A stretch of 36,445 nucleotides of DNA, from contig CP070758.1 of the NCBI GenBank assembly GCA_020348925.1, positions 3,191,438 to 3,227,882 of the forward strand, read 5' to 3'. How positions within the stretch are numbered: the first letter of the stretch is position 1; each line of letters starts with the position of its first letter. Below are positions 7,496 through 16,351 of the stretch, piece by piece. Origin of the DNA: Gemmatimonadota bacterium (GTDB lineage: Bacteria; JBHIER01; G020348925). The notes below the pieces were generated by a model. It was not told the origin of the DNA. It was given only the letters and a program-made list of their open reading frames with translations, and made no database searches. The position numbers were made by a program, and so were the translations under genes.

Positions 7496-8653
7496 TTGAA
7501 AGCAGATCCGAAAGGTGTCCTGACCGGGGCTCACTATCTGGATGGCGATCATGCCATCACCGAAGGTGCCTTAGCCGCCGGATGCCGATTTTTTGCGGGA
7601 TACCCTATCACGCCTTCAACGGAGACCGCCGAACGGTTCGCTGAACGGATCCCGACCATAGGCGGCGTCTTCATCCAGATGGAGGATGAACTGGGTTCCA
7701 TAGCGGCCGTTCTGGGGGCTGCGTGGGCCGGTCGAAAGGCCATGACCGTCACATCAGGCCCAGGCTTCTCTCTCATGATGGAGAATTTTGGATTGGGAGC
7801 CATGATGGAGGTCCCCTGCGTCATCGCCAACGTGCAGCGAGGCGGACCCAGCACCGGTCTGCCGACCCTCACCGGTCAGGCCGACATGATGCAGGTGCGG
7901 TGGGGTTCACACGGCGATTACGAGATCATTGCCCTGTCACCCAACTCTCCGCAGGAATGCTTCGAACTGACCATCAAAGCCTTCAATCTTTCCGAACAGT
8001 ATCGTGTCCCGACCTTCGTCATGACCGACGAGTGCGTCGGCCACATGACGGAGAAGGTGGTCATCCCCCCTGCCGACGAAATTGAGCTTACCCCTCGGAG
8101 ATGGTACGACGGGCCCAAGGATGAGTATCTTCCCTACCTACCTGATGATGACATGGTACCGCCAATCATCAAAGCGGGTGATGGATATCGAATTCATACC
8201 ACCGGTTTAACCCACGATGAGCGTGGATATCCGGTCATCAACGCAGAATGTCAGGAGAAATGTGTCCGCCGGCTGTTGGAGAAGATCCAGAAGCACGCTG
8301 ATAAGATTATCGAGATCGAAGAGGAGGCCACGAATAATGCCGAGGTCATCGTGATGTCTTACGGCATCACCTCCCGGGTGGCCTTGAAAGCCGTCGAGGA
8401 GGCCAGAAAAGCCGGGATCAGGGTCGGTATCCTCCGACTCATCACCGTCTGGCCTTTCCCTGAGAAACGCGTCAACGCCTTGTCAAAAAAGATTAAGGCA
8501 TGGGTCGTTCCCGAGATCAACTATGGACAGATGGTCCTCGAAGTGGAACGCTGTGCGGCCGGGCAAGCCAAGACAATTCATGTCCCCCATGGAGGCGGTT
8601 GGGTGCACGATCCGGCGGACATCCTCAAGGCCATAAAGGAGGCGGTACGATGA
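7496..8653 (+). CDS. korA: 2-oxoglutarate:ferredoxin oxidoreductase, alpha subunit 1
   Basis: A 385-residue protein starting at TTG 7496, chosen because AGGGAGGT at 7481-7488 is ideally spaced and no closer ATG exists. The N-terminal pyrimidine-binding domain shows ITEGALAAGCRFFAGYPITP and QMEDELGSIAAVLGAAWAG, then TSGPGFSLM and RGGPSTGLPT, all hallmarks of the alpha subunit of CoA-dependent 2-oxoacid:ferredoxin oxidoreductases. The C-terminal half is the transketolase C-like domain. Reaction: 2-oxoacid + CoA + oxidised ferredoxin to acyl-CoA + CO2 + reduced ferredoxin. Specificity for 2-oxoglutarate is inferred from adjacent sucCD; branched-chain 2-oxoacids remain possible. Its stop overlaps the korB start (ATGA). 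Confidence 0.9.
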   Translation: MKADPKGVLTGAHYLDGDHAITEGALAAGCRFFAGYPITPSTETAERFAERIPTIGGVFIQMEDELGSIAAVLGAAWAGRKAMTVTSGPGFSLMMENFGLGAMMEVPCVIANVQRGGPSTGLPTLTGQADMMQVRWGSHGDYEIIALSPNSPQECFELTIKAFNLSEQYRVPTFVMTDECVGHMTEKVVIPPADEIELTPRRWYDGPKDEYLPYLPDDDMVPPIIKAGDGYRIHTTGLTHDERGYPVINAECQEKCVRRLLEKIQKHADKIIEIEEEATNNAEVIVMSYGITSRVALKAVEEARKAGIRVGILRLITVWPFPEKRVNALSKKIKAWVVPEINYGQMVLEVERCAAGQAKTIHVPHGGGWVHDPADILKAIKEAVR

Positions 8654-9534
8654 AAGCGGTAGAAACGCCAGTCAAGAAAAAAGAGATCGATCATCCCATG
8701 GAACCCCTCCTGCGTATGGATCGGATTCCCCACATCTGGTGTCCCACATGCGGGATCGGAACGGCTGTCACGGCTTTCGTGGCTGCTATGGAGCAGCTCG
8801 AGATGAATCTCGATAAGGTTTGTGTCGTCTCCGGCATCGGATGCACGGGAAGAGTCGCGGGCTACATTAAGCTCGACTCTTTCCACACAACTCACGGTCG
8901 AGCGATCCCCTTTGCCACAGGTCTGGCTCTGGGAAACCCTGAATTGAAGGTCGTCGTCTTCAGCGGTGATGGGGATCTCATCGCCATCGGGGGAAACCAT
9001 TTTATCCATGCGGCCAGGCGGAATGTCGATCTGAAGGTTTTCTGTGTCAACAATTTCAACTACGCCATGACCGGCGGGCAGGTAGGACCGACGACGCCGC
9101 TCACCGCCAAAGGAACCACCGCTCCATACGGAGCTTTCGAGCACCCCTTCAACCTGCCTTACCTGGCCGAATCCTGCGGAGCCACCTACGTCGCTCGTTG
9201 GACCGCCCTCCACATCCGTCGCCTGACCAATTCCATGGCCGAGGCCCTGCAAAAGCCCGGATTCTCATTCATCGAAATCATCGCACCGTGTTCTACCCTG
9301 TACGCCCGGAGGAACAGGCTGGGGACCGGTCTCGATCTCATGAAATTTTATCACGACAACTCCGTCATCAAGCACGGCGCGGATACGAAAGATGTGGATA
9401 TTGAATTTCAAAAGGATATTGTCGTGGGTACCTTCGTCAACGAGGAAAGACCCACGTTCTTGGATGCCATGAACGAGAGATTAGGCCACGTTCTGGGTGA
9501 TAAATACGTAAAATACGGAGGTCAAGATGCCTGA
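8650..9534 (+). CDS. korB: 2-oxoglutarate:ferredoxin oxidoreductase, beta subunit 1
   Basis: A 294-residue thiamine-diphosphate-binding subunit. ATG 8650 overlaps the korA stop by 4 nt, preceded by GGAGGCGG. Visible features are IWCPTCGIGT (CxxC cluster ligands, about residues 28-37), VSGIGCTGR, THGRAIPFATGLAL, the ThDP/Mg motif GDGDLIAIGGNHF (about 112-124) with the downstream VNNFNYAMTGGQ, and PTTPLTAKGTTAPYG. It decarboxylates the 2-oxoacid and forms the hydroxyalkyl-ThDP radical together with KorA. The frame is open further upstream, but that part overlaps korA and is not needed for the domain. Confidence 0.9.
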   Translation: MKAVETPVKKKEIDHPMEPLLRMDRIPHIWCPTCGIGTAVTAFVAAMEQLEMNLDKVCVVSGIGCTGRVAGYIKLDSFHTTHGRAIPFATGLALGNPELKVVVFSGDGDLIAIGGNHFIHAARRNVDLKVFCVNNFNYAMTGGQVGPTTPLTAKGTTAPYGAFEHPFNLPYLAESCGATYVARWTALHIRRLTNSMAEALQKPGFSFIEIIAPCSTLYARRNRLGTGLDLMKFYHDNSVIKHGADTKDVDIEFQKDIVVGTFVNEERPTFLDAMNERLGHVLGDKYVKYGGQDA

Positions 9535-10132
9535 GATTCGTTTTTCCGGTTATGGTGGCCAGGGGATCATCCGCTCGGGATTCATCGTTGGAAAGGCATG
9601 CTCCCTGTACGATGAGAAACATGCGACATTGAACCAGGCTTTCGGACCTGAAGCCCGGGGAAGCGCCTGCAGCGCCCAGGTTGTCGTCTCCGACGACCGC
9701 GTTCTCTATCCTTATATCACCATTCCGGACATACTTGTGTCCATGTCTCAGGAGGCATACGACAAATTCGAACCCGAACTGCAGAAAAAAGGCCTCCTGC
9801 TGATCGACGAGGATCTGGTGAGACCAAAACCCATACGGGACAAAATCACCATGTACGCCATACCGGCCACCCGCATGGCCGAGGAGATGGGCAACAGAAT
9901 TTTCGCCAATCTGGTTATGCTCGGTTTTTTCACAGCCATGAGTGATGTTGTCTCGGCGGATGCCATGAGAAAAGCCATCCCCGGATCTGTTCCCGACAGA
10001 TTCCTCGATAAGAATTTGGAAGCTTTCAACAAAGGCTACGATTTCGGTATGGCGTTGAAAGGGGCAAAAAAGGAGCCCTCGCCTCAAAAGAAGGCTCAGG
10101 CTGAGCCGAAGGCTAAGGCCAAGAAGGCATAA
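9527..10132 (+). CDS. korC: 2-oxoglutarate:ferredoxin oxidoreductase, gamma subunit 1, with Lys/Ala tail
   Basis: A 201-residue gamma subunit whose ATG overlaps the end of korB by 8 nt. It starts with MPEIRFSGYGGQGIIRSGF and has the family segment ATLNQAFGPEARGSACSAQVVVSD, which binds at the alpha-subunit interface and helps position CoA. The body ends near residue 180. The last ~24 residues are a lysine/alanine/proline tail (ending EPKAKAKKA) that the second copy of this gene (21297) lacks. Similar basic low-complexity tails occur on MvhD and the HdrA-MvhD fusion in this locus. The tail's role is unknown. Confidence 0.88.
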   Translation: MPEIRFSGYGGQGIIRSGFIVGKACSLYDEKHATLNQAFGPEARGSACSAQVVVSDDRVLYPYITIPDILVSMSQEAYDKFEPELQKKGLLLIDEDLVRPKPIRDKITMYAIPATRMAEEMGNRIFANLVMLGFFTAMSDVVSADAMRKAIPGSVPDRFLDKNLEAFNKGYDFGMALKGAKKEPSPQKKAQAEPKAKAKKA

Positions 10133-10149
10133 CATCAGAGAGCGATCCA

Positions 10150-10623
10150 ATGGTTGAGATCAGTTTCGACTTCAAAGAAAAATTGGACACCACCATCGGT
10201 GGCGAGATGCACAGCTACTGTTTTCAGTGCGGCGCGTGCGTCGGGGACTGCCCCTCGGCGCGATACTCCAAACGTGGATTCAACCCGAGACGTATTGTGC
10301 TCCAGACCATAGTGGGTATGGAAGAGGTTCTGCTTGAAGAGGGATCCATCATCTGGGAGTGCACCAACTGTTACAACTGTTACGAGCGCTGTCCCCAGGA
10401 TGTCCGTCCCGTCGAGGTGATTACGGCGATGAAAAACATGGCCGCCAAGAGAGAGACGAACCCGGAAGATGTTCGCAGCATGGTCAAGACTGTGGAGACA
10501 AAGGGTATGACGACCGTGCTTACCGCCCTTGTCGATAAAAGGCGAGTGGATTTGGGGCTGAAGACATTGAAGGAGATTCCCGTCTCCGACATTCAAGAGC
10601 TATTGACTGAAAAAGAACGATAG
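10150..10623 (+). CDS. hdrC: Heterodisulfide reductase subunit C-like ferredoxin
   Basis: A 157-residue protein with two CxxCxxCxxxC cluster motifs: Cys24, 27, 30, 34 in CFQCGACVGDCP, and Cys71, 74, 77, 81 in CTNCYNCYERCPQD. Length and spacing match HdrC, the electron-transfer subunit that wires HdrA to HdrB in the soluble HdrABC complex. It follows korC after 17 nt and precedes hdrB by 9 nt, so it is clearly co-transcribed with both. In non-methanogens HdrBC-like pairs reduce a disulfide or other acceptor that is usually unknown. Confidence 0.88.
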   Translation: MVEISFDFKEKLDTTIGGEMHSYCFQCGACVGDCPSARYSKRGFNPRRIVLQTIVGMEEVLLEEGSIIWECTNCYNCYERCPQDVRPVEVITAMKNMAAKRETNPEDVRSMVKTVETKGMTTVLTALVDKRRVDLGLKTLKEIPVSDIQELLTEKER

Positions 10624-10632
10624 GACCCCGTT

Positions 10633-11514
10633 ATGAGTGAAGAGAAGAAATACGTCCCCTTTTTCGGGTGTATGATTTCCGTGAAATATCCTCAATTTGA
10701 AGCCGCGGTGAGGAAGACCATGTCCAAAGTGGGAATGACCCTCGTGGATCTCGACGGCTTCACCTGCTGCCCGGATCCGATCTATTTTAAGTCCTCGGAT
10801 AAGTTGACCTGGTTGACCATTGCGGCCAGGAACCTCTGCATCGCTGAGGAAGCCGGATTGGATATAACCACCATGTGCAGCGGATGCACGGCCACGCTTT
10901 CCGAGACGAGATATCATCTGGCTCACGATGAGGCTTTGAAAAAGAGGGTTAACCAGCGACTCAAAAAGATCGGGAAAGAATACAAGGGGACCGTCTCGGT
11001 GAGACACATCGTGACCGTTCTCCGGGACGACATCGGCATCGATAAGGTGGTTGCATCGGTCGTCAAACCGCTCAACGGTCTTCGCGTTGCTGTCCATTAC
11101 GGCTGCCATCTTCTCAAACCGAGTAAAATCATGCAGGTCGATGATCCCGACCGACCGACCATTCTGGAGAGACTTCTGGAGGCCATCGGCGCCGAGCCCG
11201 TTCAGCATGACGCCAATCTGCTGTGCTGCGGCAAAGCGTGCATGGAACCGGATATGCCCGCACAGATGACGTTCGACATACTCACTTCCATCAAGAGAAC
11301 GGACGTCGATTGCATGGGTCTCATCTGCCCGACCTGTTTCGACGCCTACGACCTGGGACAGATTAAAATTTCCAGACAATTCAAGACCAAGTTCGATATT
11401 CCCATCATTTACTACTTCCAGCTGCTGGGCTTAGCCCAAGGTCTGAGCCCTGAGGATGTGGGATTGAATATGCACAAAATCATGCCAGAACCCTTGCTGG
11501 CGAAAGTTGCGTGA
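10633..11514 (+). CDS. hdrB: Heterodisulfide reductase subunit B-like protein
   Basis: A 293-residue protein with two CCG-type cysteine domains. The first shows [11 protein letters not shown], a TCCPDP element and MCSGC; the second shows [17 protein letters not shown] and [12 protein letters not shown]. In HdrB these cysteines hold two non-cubane 4Fe-4S clusters that perform disulfide reduction. In the first domain the double Cys sits in TCCPDP rather than the common CCG, and the second keeps CCGKACM, so ligands appear present. The physiological disulfide is unknown; CoM-S-S-CoB is not expected outside methanogens. Gap to the hdrA1 ATG is 10 nt. Confidence 0.88.
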   Translation: MSEEKKYVPFFGCMISVKYPQFEAAVRKTMSKVGMTLVDLDGFTCCPDPIYFKSSDKLTWLTIAARNLCIAEEAGLDITTMCSGCTATLSETRYHLAHDEALKKRVNQRLKKIGKEYKGTVSVRHIVTVLRDDIGIDKVVASVVKPLNGLRVAVHYGCHLLKPSKIMQVDDPDRPTILERLLEAIGAEPVQHDANLLCCGKACMEPDMPAQMTFDILTSIKRTDVDCMGLICPTCFDAYDLGQIKISRQFKTKFDIPIIYYFQLLGLAQGLSPEDVGLNMHKIMPEPLLAKVA

Positions 11515-11524
11515 GTCTAGAACA

Positions 11525-14500
11525 ATGACTGAAACGGAAACCAAAGGCGTTCTTGTTATCGGCGGAGGAATTGCCGGGATCCAGGCCGCCCTCGATCTGG
11601 CCAACTCCCGGGTGAAGGTATACATGGTGGAGAAGGCACCCAGTCTGGGCGGCCGTATGGCCCAACTCGACAAGACCTTTCCCACCATGGACTGCTCCAT
11701 ATGAATTTTGGGGCCGAAGATGATGGATGTCGGTCGACATCCGAACATTGAGCTGTACACCTATTCGGAAGTCACTCACGTTGAGGGAAAAGCCGGCGAT
11801 TTCAGGGTGACGGTCCGCAGGCACCCGAGATACGTGGACGAAGACCTGTGCACAGGCTGCGGTCAGTGCTCCGACGCTTGTCCAATAGTGGTCCCCAACG
11901 AGTTCGATGCCGGGCTCGGAGCCCGTCGAGCGATTTACTCGCCCTTTTCTCAAGCAGTTCCAAACACCTTCGTCATCGACAGAGAATCGTGTCTCAACGA
12001 CGACTTCCTCGTCTGCGAAAATTGCAGAAAGGCATGCGAACGGGACGCCATCAATTATGATGTGGCACCACAGGACGTGACGATCAGCGTCGGTTCACTC
12101 ATTGTAGCCACAGGCATCGATGTCTTCGATCCGTACACGATGAAGACCTACGGGTACAGCGTTTCACAAAACATCCTCACCGGTCTCGAGTTCGAGCGCA
12201 TGCTCAACGCCTCCGGACCGACGCAGGGTCATGTCCTGCGACCGACGGATCGGCGGGTGCCGAAAAAGATCGCTTTTGTCCAGTGCGTCGGCGTTCGGGG
12301 TGAAAACGACTGCCAGTACTGTTCTCTGTTCTGCTGCATGAATTCGGTCAAAGATGCTTTGCTGGCCAAAGACCATGCCCCTGAGATCGAGGAGATCACC
12401 ATCTTTTACTCCGACATACGGGCCTTCGGGAAGGGATACGAATCATTCTACAATCGCACGAAAGAGCGAGATTATATCAAATATTTCAAGGGCAAACCAT
12501 CGAAGATCGTCGAAGATCCGGCATCTCATGATCTCACAATATATGTGGAGGACACACTGACTGGGAAACCTATGGAGGTCGTATCCGATATGGTCATTCT
12601 GGCTTCTGCCGGTCTGCCGTCTTCGGACACCTTGAAATTGGCAGACGTGTTAGGTATTGAACTGGGCCAGGATGGTTTCTTCAAGACGGAAAAGGAGAAC
12701 GCACAGCTCCTTCGCTCAACGAAGGAAGGCATCTTTCTTTGCGGGTGCGCTTCAGGCCCGGAAGACATCCCTGATTCCGTGGCTCAGGGCTCCGGAGCTG
12801 CCGCCGGTGCGGAAAAGTATGTGGCCGATTTCCGGCTGCCAGAAACCGAAGAGGAGATCACACCGATCGATGTGGGTGGTCCACCTCGCATTGGTGTTTT
12901 CCTGTGCCACTGTGGCATCAACATCGCCGGTGTTCTGGACATCGAAACAATGGAAGAATATGTGAGAAGCCTACCGAACGTCGTTCATGTTCAGAATGAT
13001 CTCTTCCTCTGTTCGGACGGGAGTCAGAAACTGCTTCAAGAAATGATCAAAGAGCACCGATTGAACCGGGTCGTATCCGCTGCCTGTACACCGAGGACCC
13101 ACGAGCCGATCTTTCAGGAGACGTGCGCCCGCATCGGGCTCAATCCATACCTCTTCGAGATGGTCAACGTGCGCGACCAGTGTTCCTGGGTTCATTCTCA
13201 AGAACCGCTTCTCGCCACACAGCGGGCCATGGATCAGATACGGATGGCCGTCGCCCGGGCCCAATGGCTCGAGCCTCTGGAACAAAAGGAGATCTCCGTG
13301 GAGGGATCGGTCCTCGTCATCGGGGGCGGCCCGGCAGGAATTCAGAGCGCCCTCGATCTGGATGCACAGGGGTTTCCGGTCACCTTGGTGGAAAAGGAAA
13401 AAGAGTTGGGTGGGCGATTGCGATTTTTGGACAGGCTCCTACCGGAAAATGTGCCGGCGGTGGATCTCCTCCAGCGCAAACTGGCTCAGCTAAAAGCCAG
13501 CGGTGTGAGGGTTTTTACCGAAACAGAGATCAAGGAAGTGGGCGGCTTTGTGGGAAACTTCGAAGTGAGCACGACGAAAGAAACGCTCAAAGTCGGTTCC
13601 ATTATTCTGGCCAGCGGCTCTGACGTGTACGATCCGAAGGATGAGTACGATTATGAAAAATACTCCAATGTGCTGACCAACATGGATCTGGAGGGGATTT
13701 TCGCCCAAACCGACGGTGGTGAGGCTCTCATCAACGGTACAAAACCCAAACGGGTGGCTTTCATCCAGTGTGTCGGCTCACGAAATGAGGACAATCCCCA
13801 CTGTTCCCGCATCTGCTGTCCGACAACGGTGAAACAGGCTCTCCGGTTCAGAGAACAGGGGACAGATGTTGCAGTGTTTTATCGCGACATGAGGACGGTG
13901 GGCCACGGGGCCGAGGAGCAGTACCGCGCAGCCCGGGGGGTGGGCGTCGTCTTCATTCGATACCCCGACGACCAGAAACCTGTGGTGACAAAAAGCGGAA
14001 AAGGTCTTCGCATTCAAGCCTTCGGGACAATGCTGAACGACACCGTGAATATGGAGGTGGATGCCGTCATTCTGGCCGCCGGAATGGTTCCCAAAGAGCC
14101 TGATACGAATACGTTCAAGGAGATGTTAAAAGTGCCCAGAAGCCCGGACGGTTTCATGATGGAGCGCCATCCGAAACTCGGGCCGGTGGAAACGACAACC
14201 GACGGGATTTTTCTGGCAGGCTGCGTGCAGAGTCCCAAAAGTGCGGCCGAATCCATGGCCCAGGCCTCGGCCGCGGCCGGCAAGGCGGCCTCCCTCGTCT
14301 GCCGGGAGAGGATCAAACTCGACCCGACCATCTGTAGGGTGAACGAAGCTCTCTGCCGGGGATGTAGAACGTGCGTCTCCATCTGTGATTTCCACGCGCC
14401 TGAATTGGTTGAGACATCTCCCGGAATTTTTGTAGCACGCATCAACGAAGCCTTGTGCAAAGGCTGCGGAACCTGCGCCGCCTGGTGTCCGACGGAGGCG

Positions 14501-14572
14501 ATCGCCGCCCAGCATTTCACCGATCAGCAGATCGAGGCCATGCTGGAGACGATGTTGGAGGAGGGATTATAG
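11525..14572 (+). CDS. hdrA: Selenoprotein HdrA, large two-lobed form (one in-frame TGA = Sec60)
   Basis: Read through one TGA at 11702-11704, this is a 1015-residue HdrA. Before the TGA comes the FAD motif [17 protein letters not shown] and [18 protein letters not shown]; after it, in the same frame, [15 protein letters not shown]. In Cys-type HdrA this is DCSxC-IL-x-PKM-x-x-VGRHPNI, so TGA replaces the conserved Cys. An 18-nt hairpin with GGTC loop lies 20 nt downstream (11725-11742). Next come a ferredoxin insert ([12 protein letters not shown]), a first flavin lobe, then near residue 395 an HdrA N-terminal domain ([16 protein letters not shown]-like [10 protein letters not shown]), a second FAD lobe ([17 protein letters not shown]) without the CxxC motif, and two C-terminal 4Fe-4S motifs (CRGCRTC, CKGCGTC). 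HdrA is the flavin centre that splits or merges electron pairs. The two-lobe form may hold two FADs. Confidence 0.9.
11702..11704 (+). other. Selenocysteine codon (TGA) of hdrA1, residue 60
   Basis: This TGA lies in an uninterrupted HdrA alignment, at the second Cys of the DCSxC motif. Neither frame nor domain is disturbed on either side, which argues against a pseudogene. Confidence 0.88.
11725..11742 (+). promoter_or_regulatory. Bacterial SECIS hairpin of hdrA1
   Basis: GGATGTCGGTCGACATCC folds as a perfect 7-bp stem with a GGTC loop, starting 20 nt after the TGA. A short stem whose loop carries GG (GGUC, as in E. coli fdhF) a small distance past the UGA is the SelB recognition pattern. 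It encodes the conserved DVGRHP residues, and the same 18 nt recur exactly in hdrA2. Confidence 0.78.
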
Positions 14573-14573
14573 A

Positions 14574-14652
14574 AGATCTGTCATTGCGAGCGAGAGCGAA
14601 GCAATCTCATGTTATCATTCTGCCCTCCTCACAGTGACATTTTCAAGATCTC
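14574..14652. repeat. Palindromic interspersed repeat (TGTCATTGCGAG type)
   Basis: The 108-nt gap between hdrA1 and mvhD holds a sequence with imperfect inverted ends: TGTCATTGCGAG at 14579-14590 versus TGTCACTGTGAG read on the other strand at the right end (14628-14639), both flanked by AGATC. The interior, GCGAAGCAATCTC, is the sequence seen in a widespread family of small bacterial palindromic repeats found between genes. It carries no gene. As an RNA it would form a long hairpin inside the operon transcript. Confidence 0.6.
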
Positions 14653-14680
14653 TAAGAAGCTCACATTATGGTAGAGAAAA

Positions 14681-15157
14681 ATGACTGAGAAAAAGACGAC
14701 AGCAAAGAAGAAAACAGCGAAGAAAACTGAGAAACAGAAATTCGTACCCAAAATAGTGGCTTTTGCCTGCAACTGGTGTTCCTATGCCGGGGCCGACAAT
14801 GCCGGCGTGAACCGCATCCAGTACTCACCTCATTTCCGGGTCATTCGCACCATGTGTTCGGGACGGGTCAAGCCGGCCTTTGTTCTGAAAGCCTTCGAGA
14901 TGGGAGCCGACGGGGTGCTCGTCTCCGGATGTCACTTCGGCGACTGCCACTATATCTTCGGAAATTATCGGGCTGTCGAGCTCTTTGAAAAGACAAAGAA
15001 ACTCGTTCATCTTTTGGGTCTGGAGGATGAGCGCCTTCGCCTGGAATGGGTCTCGGCCGCCGAGGGCATCCGATGGGCCGAACTGATCAACGAGTTCGTC
15101 GATCAGATCACGCGGCTGGGACCGAGTCCTCTTTCAGAAAATGGGAAAAAATCATGA
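14681..15157 (+). CDS. mvhD: MvhD-like electron-transfer subunit (2Fe-2S)
   Basis: A 158-residue protein with the MvhD family pattern: ACNWCSYAGADNAG (Cys30, Cys33), TMCSGR (Cys59) and SGCHFGDCH (Cys84, Cys89). These cysteines bind the 2Fe-2S cluster that carries electrons from a hydrogenase, formate dehydrogenase or other donor into HdrA. The first 20 residues are a Lys/Ala/Thr-rich tail (MTEKKTTAKKKTAKK) not part of the fold. No hydrogenase large subunit is nearby. The start lacks a strong ribosome site, perhaps because the repeat just upstream has replaced the original leader. Its stop overlaps the next start (ATGA at 15154). Confidence 0.9.
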   Translation: MTEKKTTAKKKTAKKTEKQKFVPKIVAFACNWCSYAGADNAGVNRIQYSPHFRVIRTMCSGRVKPAFVLKAFEMGADGVLVSGCHFGDCHYIFGNYRAVELFEKTKKLVHLLGLEDERLRLEWVSAAEGIRWAELINEFVDQITRLGPSPLSENGKKS

Positions 15158-16293
15158 TGAACATTGAAACGATCGCCAAAGCGACACACGTCAATGACTG
15201 TCTGGAGTGCGGCAAGTGCACGGCCAATTGCCCCATTTCGAGGTTCACCGACGCCTATTCACCCCGGCTCAATGTGGGCAGGTTCATTCAGGGCTACGCG
15301 GAGGAACTGTTGCAGGACGAACGCCTCTGGGATTGTCTCACCTGCGGCATGTGCAACGTCCGCTGCCCGGCCGATGTCAAATACACCGAGTTCATGAAGC
15401 GGATACGCCTTGAGGCGTTCCAGAACGGAAGGGAAGCTACGTGTTCCCACGGCGGTGCCATCCAATCCCTCATGCGAATCATGACGTCGCCGACCATGAA
15501 CCAGAATCGGCTGGAATGGGTGCCGAAGGAGTTCACATACTCCGATAAAGGGGAGCTGGTCTATTTCGTGGGGTGCCTGCCCTATTTCGACGCGTTCTTC
15601 ACCGATCTCGAGGTCAACACCCTGGACACGGCCAAAAGCGTTCTCAAGATCCTGAATCATCTCGATATCACGCCCGTGCTCCTGAAAAACGAGCGCTGCT
15701 GCGGCCACGATCTGCTCTGGTCCGGTGATTTGGAGAACTTTAAAAAGCTGGCGAAACACAATATTACCGAGATCAATAAGAGCGGTGCCAAGAGAGTGCT
15801 TTTCTCCTGCGCCGAAGGATACAGGACGTTTAAGCTCGATTATCCCGGATATGTCGATGGGTTTGACATCGATGTTGTCCATATTTCAGAATTCATGGCT
15901 GAACACATCTCCTCGAACGGACTGAAATTGAATCGATTCGATCGCAGGGTGACGTACCAGGATCCCTGCCGTCTGGGACGACACATGAACATCTACGATC
16001 CCCCCAGGGAAGTGATGAATAGCATACCGGGATTGGAACTGGTGGAGATGCGGAAGAACAGAAATACGGCCGTCTGCTGCGGGACGAGCGCCTGGATGAA
16101 TTGCAACCTGACCTCCAAGCAGATTCAGGCCTATCGTTTAAAGAGCGCCAAGACCACAGGCGCCGATCTCTTGGTCACCACTTGCCCCAAATGTTACATA
16201 CACTTCAAGTGTGCCCAGAAGGACGAAAACATCTCCGATCAGATCGGAATTGACATACAGGACTTAACTGTTTTAACAGCCTCAGTTTTGTGA
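15154..16293 (+). CDS. HdrD-like protein (fused HdrC and HdrB domains)
   Basis: A 379-residue soluble protein. The N-terminal HdrC-type half has Cys16, 19, 22, 26 (CLECGKCTANCP) and Cys61, 64, 67, 71 (CLTCGMCNVRCP). The C-terminal half has two CCG domains: FVGCLPYFD, ERCCGHD and FSCAEGY, then YQDPCRLGRH, AVCCGTSAW and TCPKC. This is the arrangement of HdrD and of GlpC/LutA-like ferredoxin-plus-CCG oxidoreductases. Position between mvhD and the HdrA-MvhD fusion suggests it is the catalytic partner of HdrA2, as HdrBC are of HdrA1. There is no membrane segment. ATG 15154 overlaps the mvhD stop; ATG 15157 is an alternative. Confidence 0.85.
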   Translation: MMNIETIAKATHVNDCLECGKCTANCPISRFTDAYSPRLNVGRFIQGYAEELLQDERLWDCLTCGMCNVRCPADVKYTEFMKRIRLEAFQNGREATCSHGGAIQSLMRIMTSPTMNQNRLEWVPKEFTYSDKGELVYFVGCLPYFDAFFTDLEVNTLDTAKSVLKILNHLDITPVLLKNERCCGHDLLWSGDLENFKKLAKHNITEINKSGAKRVLFSCAEGYRTFKLDYPGYVDGFDIDVVHISEFMAEHISSNGLKLNRFDRRVTYQDPCRLGRHMNIYDPPREVMNSIPGLELVEMRKNRNTAVCCGTSAWMNCNLTSKQIQAYRLKSAKTTGADLLVTTCPKCYIHFKCAQKDENISDQIGIDIQDLTVLTASVL

Positions 16294-16351
16294 GGTGAAT
16301 AAACGTAGAATCATATTGAAAACTCATGCAGCAAATTAGGGAGATAAGCTT

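Noticed and set aside
8578-9252. 224-codon minus-strand open frame opposite korB
   Set aside because: Shadow of the KorB coding frame, low-complexity translation, no start signal.
11702-11710. hdrA1 as two genes or a pseudogene split by a stop codon
   Set aside because: Both sides are in the same frame, the stop is TGA at a conserved Cys, a GGTC-loop hairpin follows, and the downstream 950 residues are intact. Selenocysteine explains all of these without any mutation.
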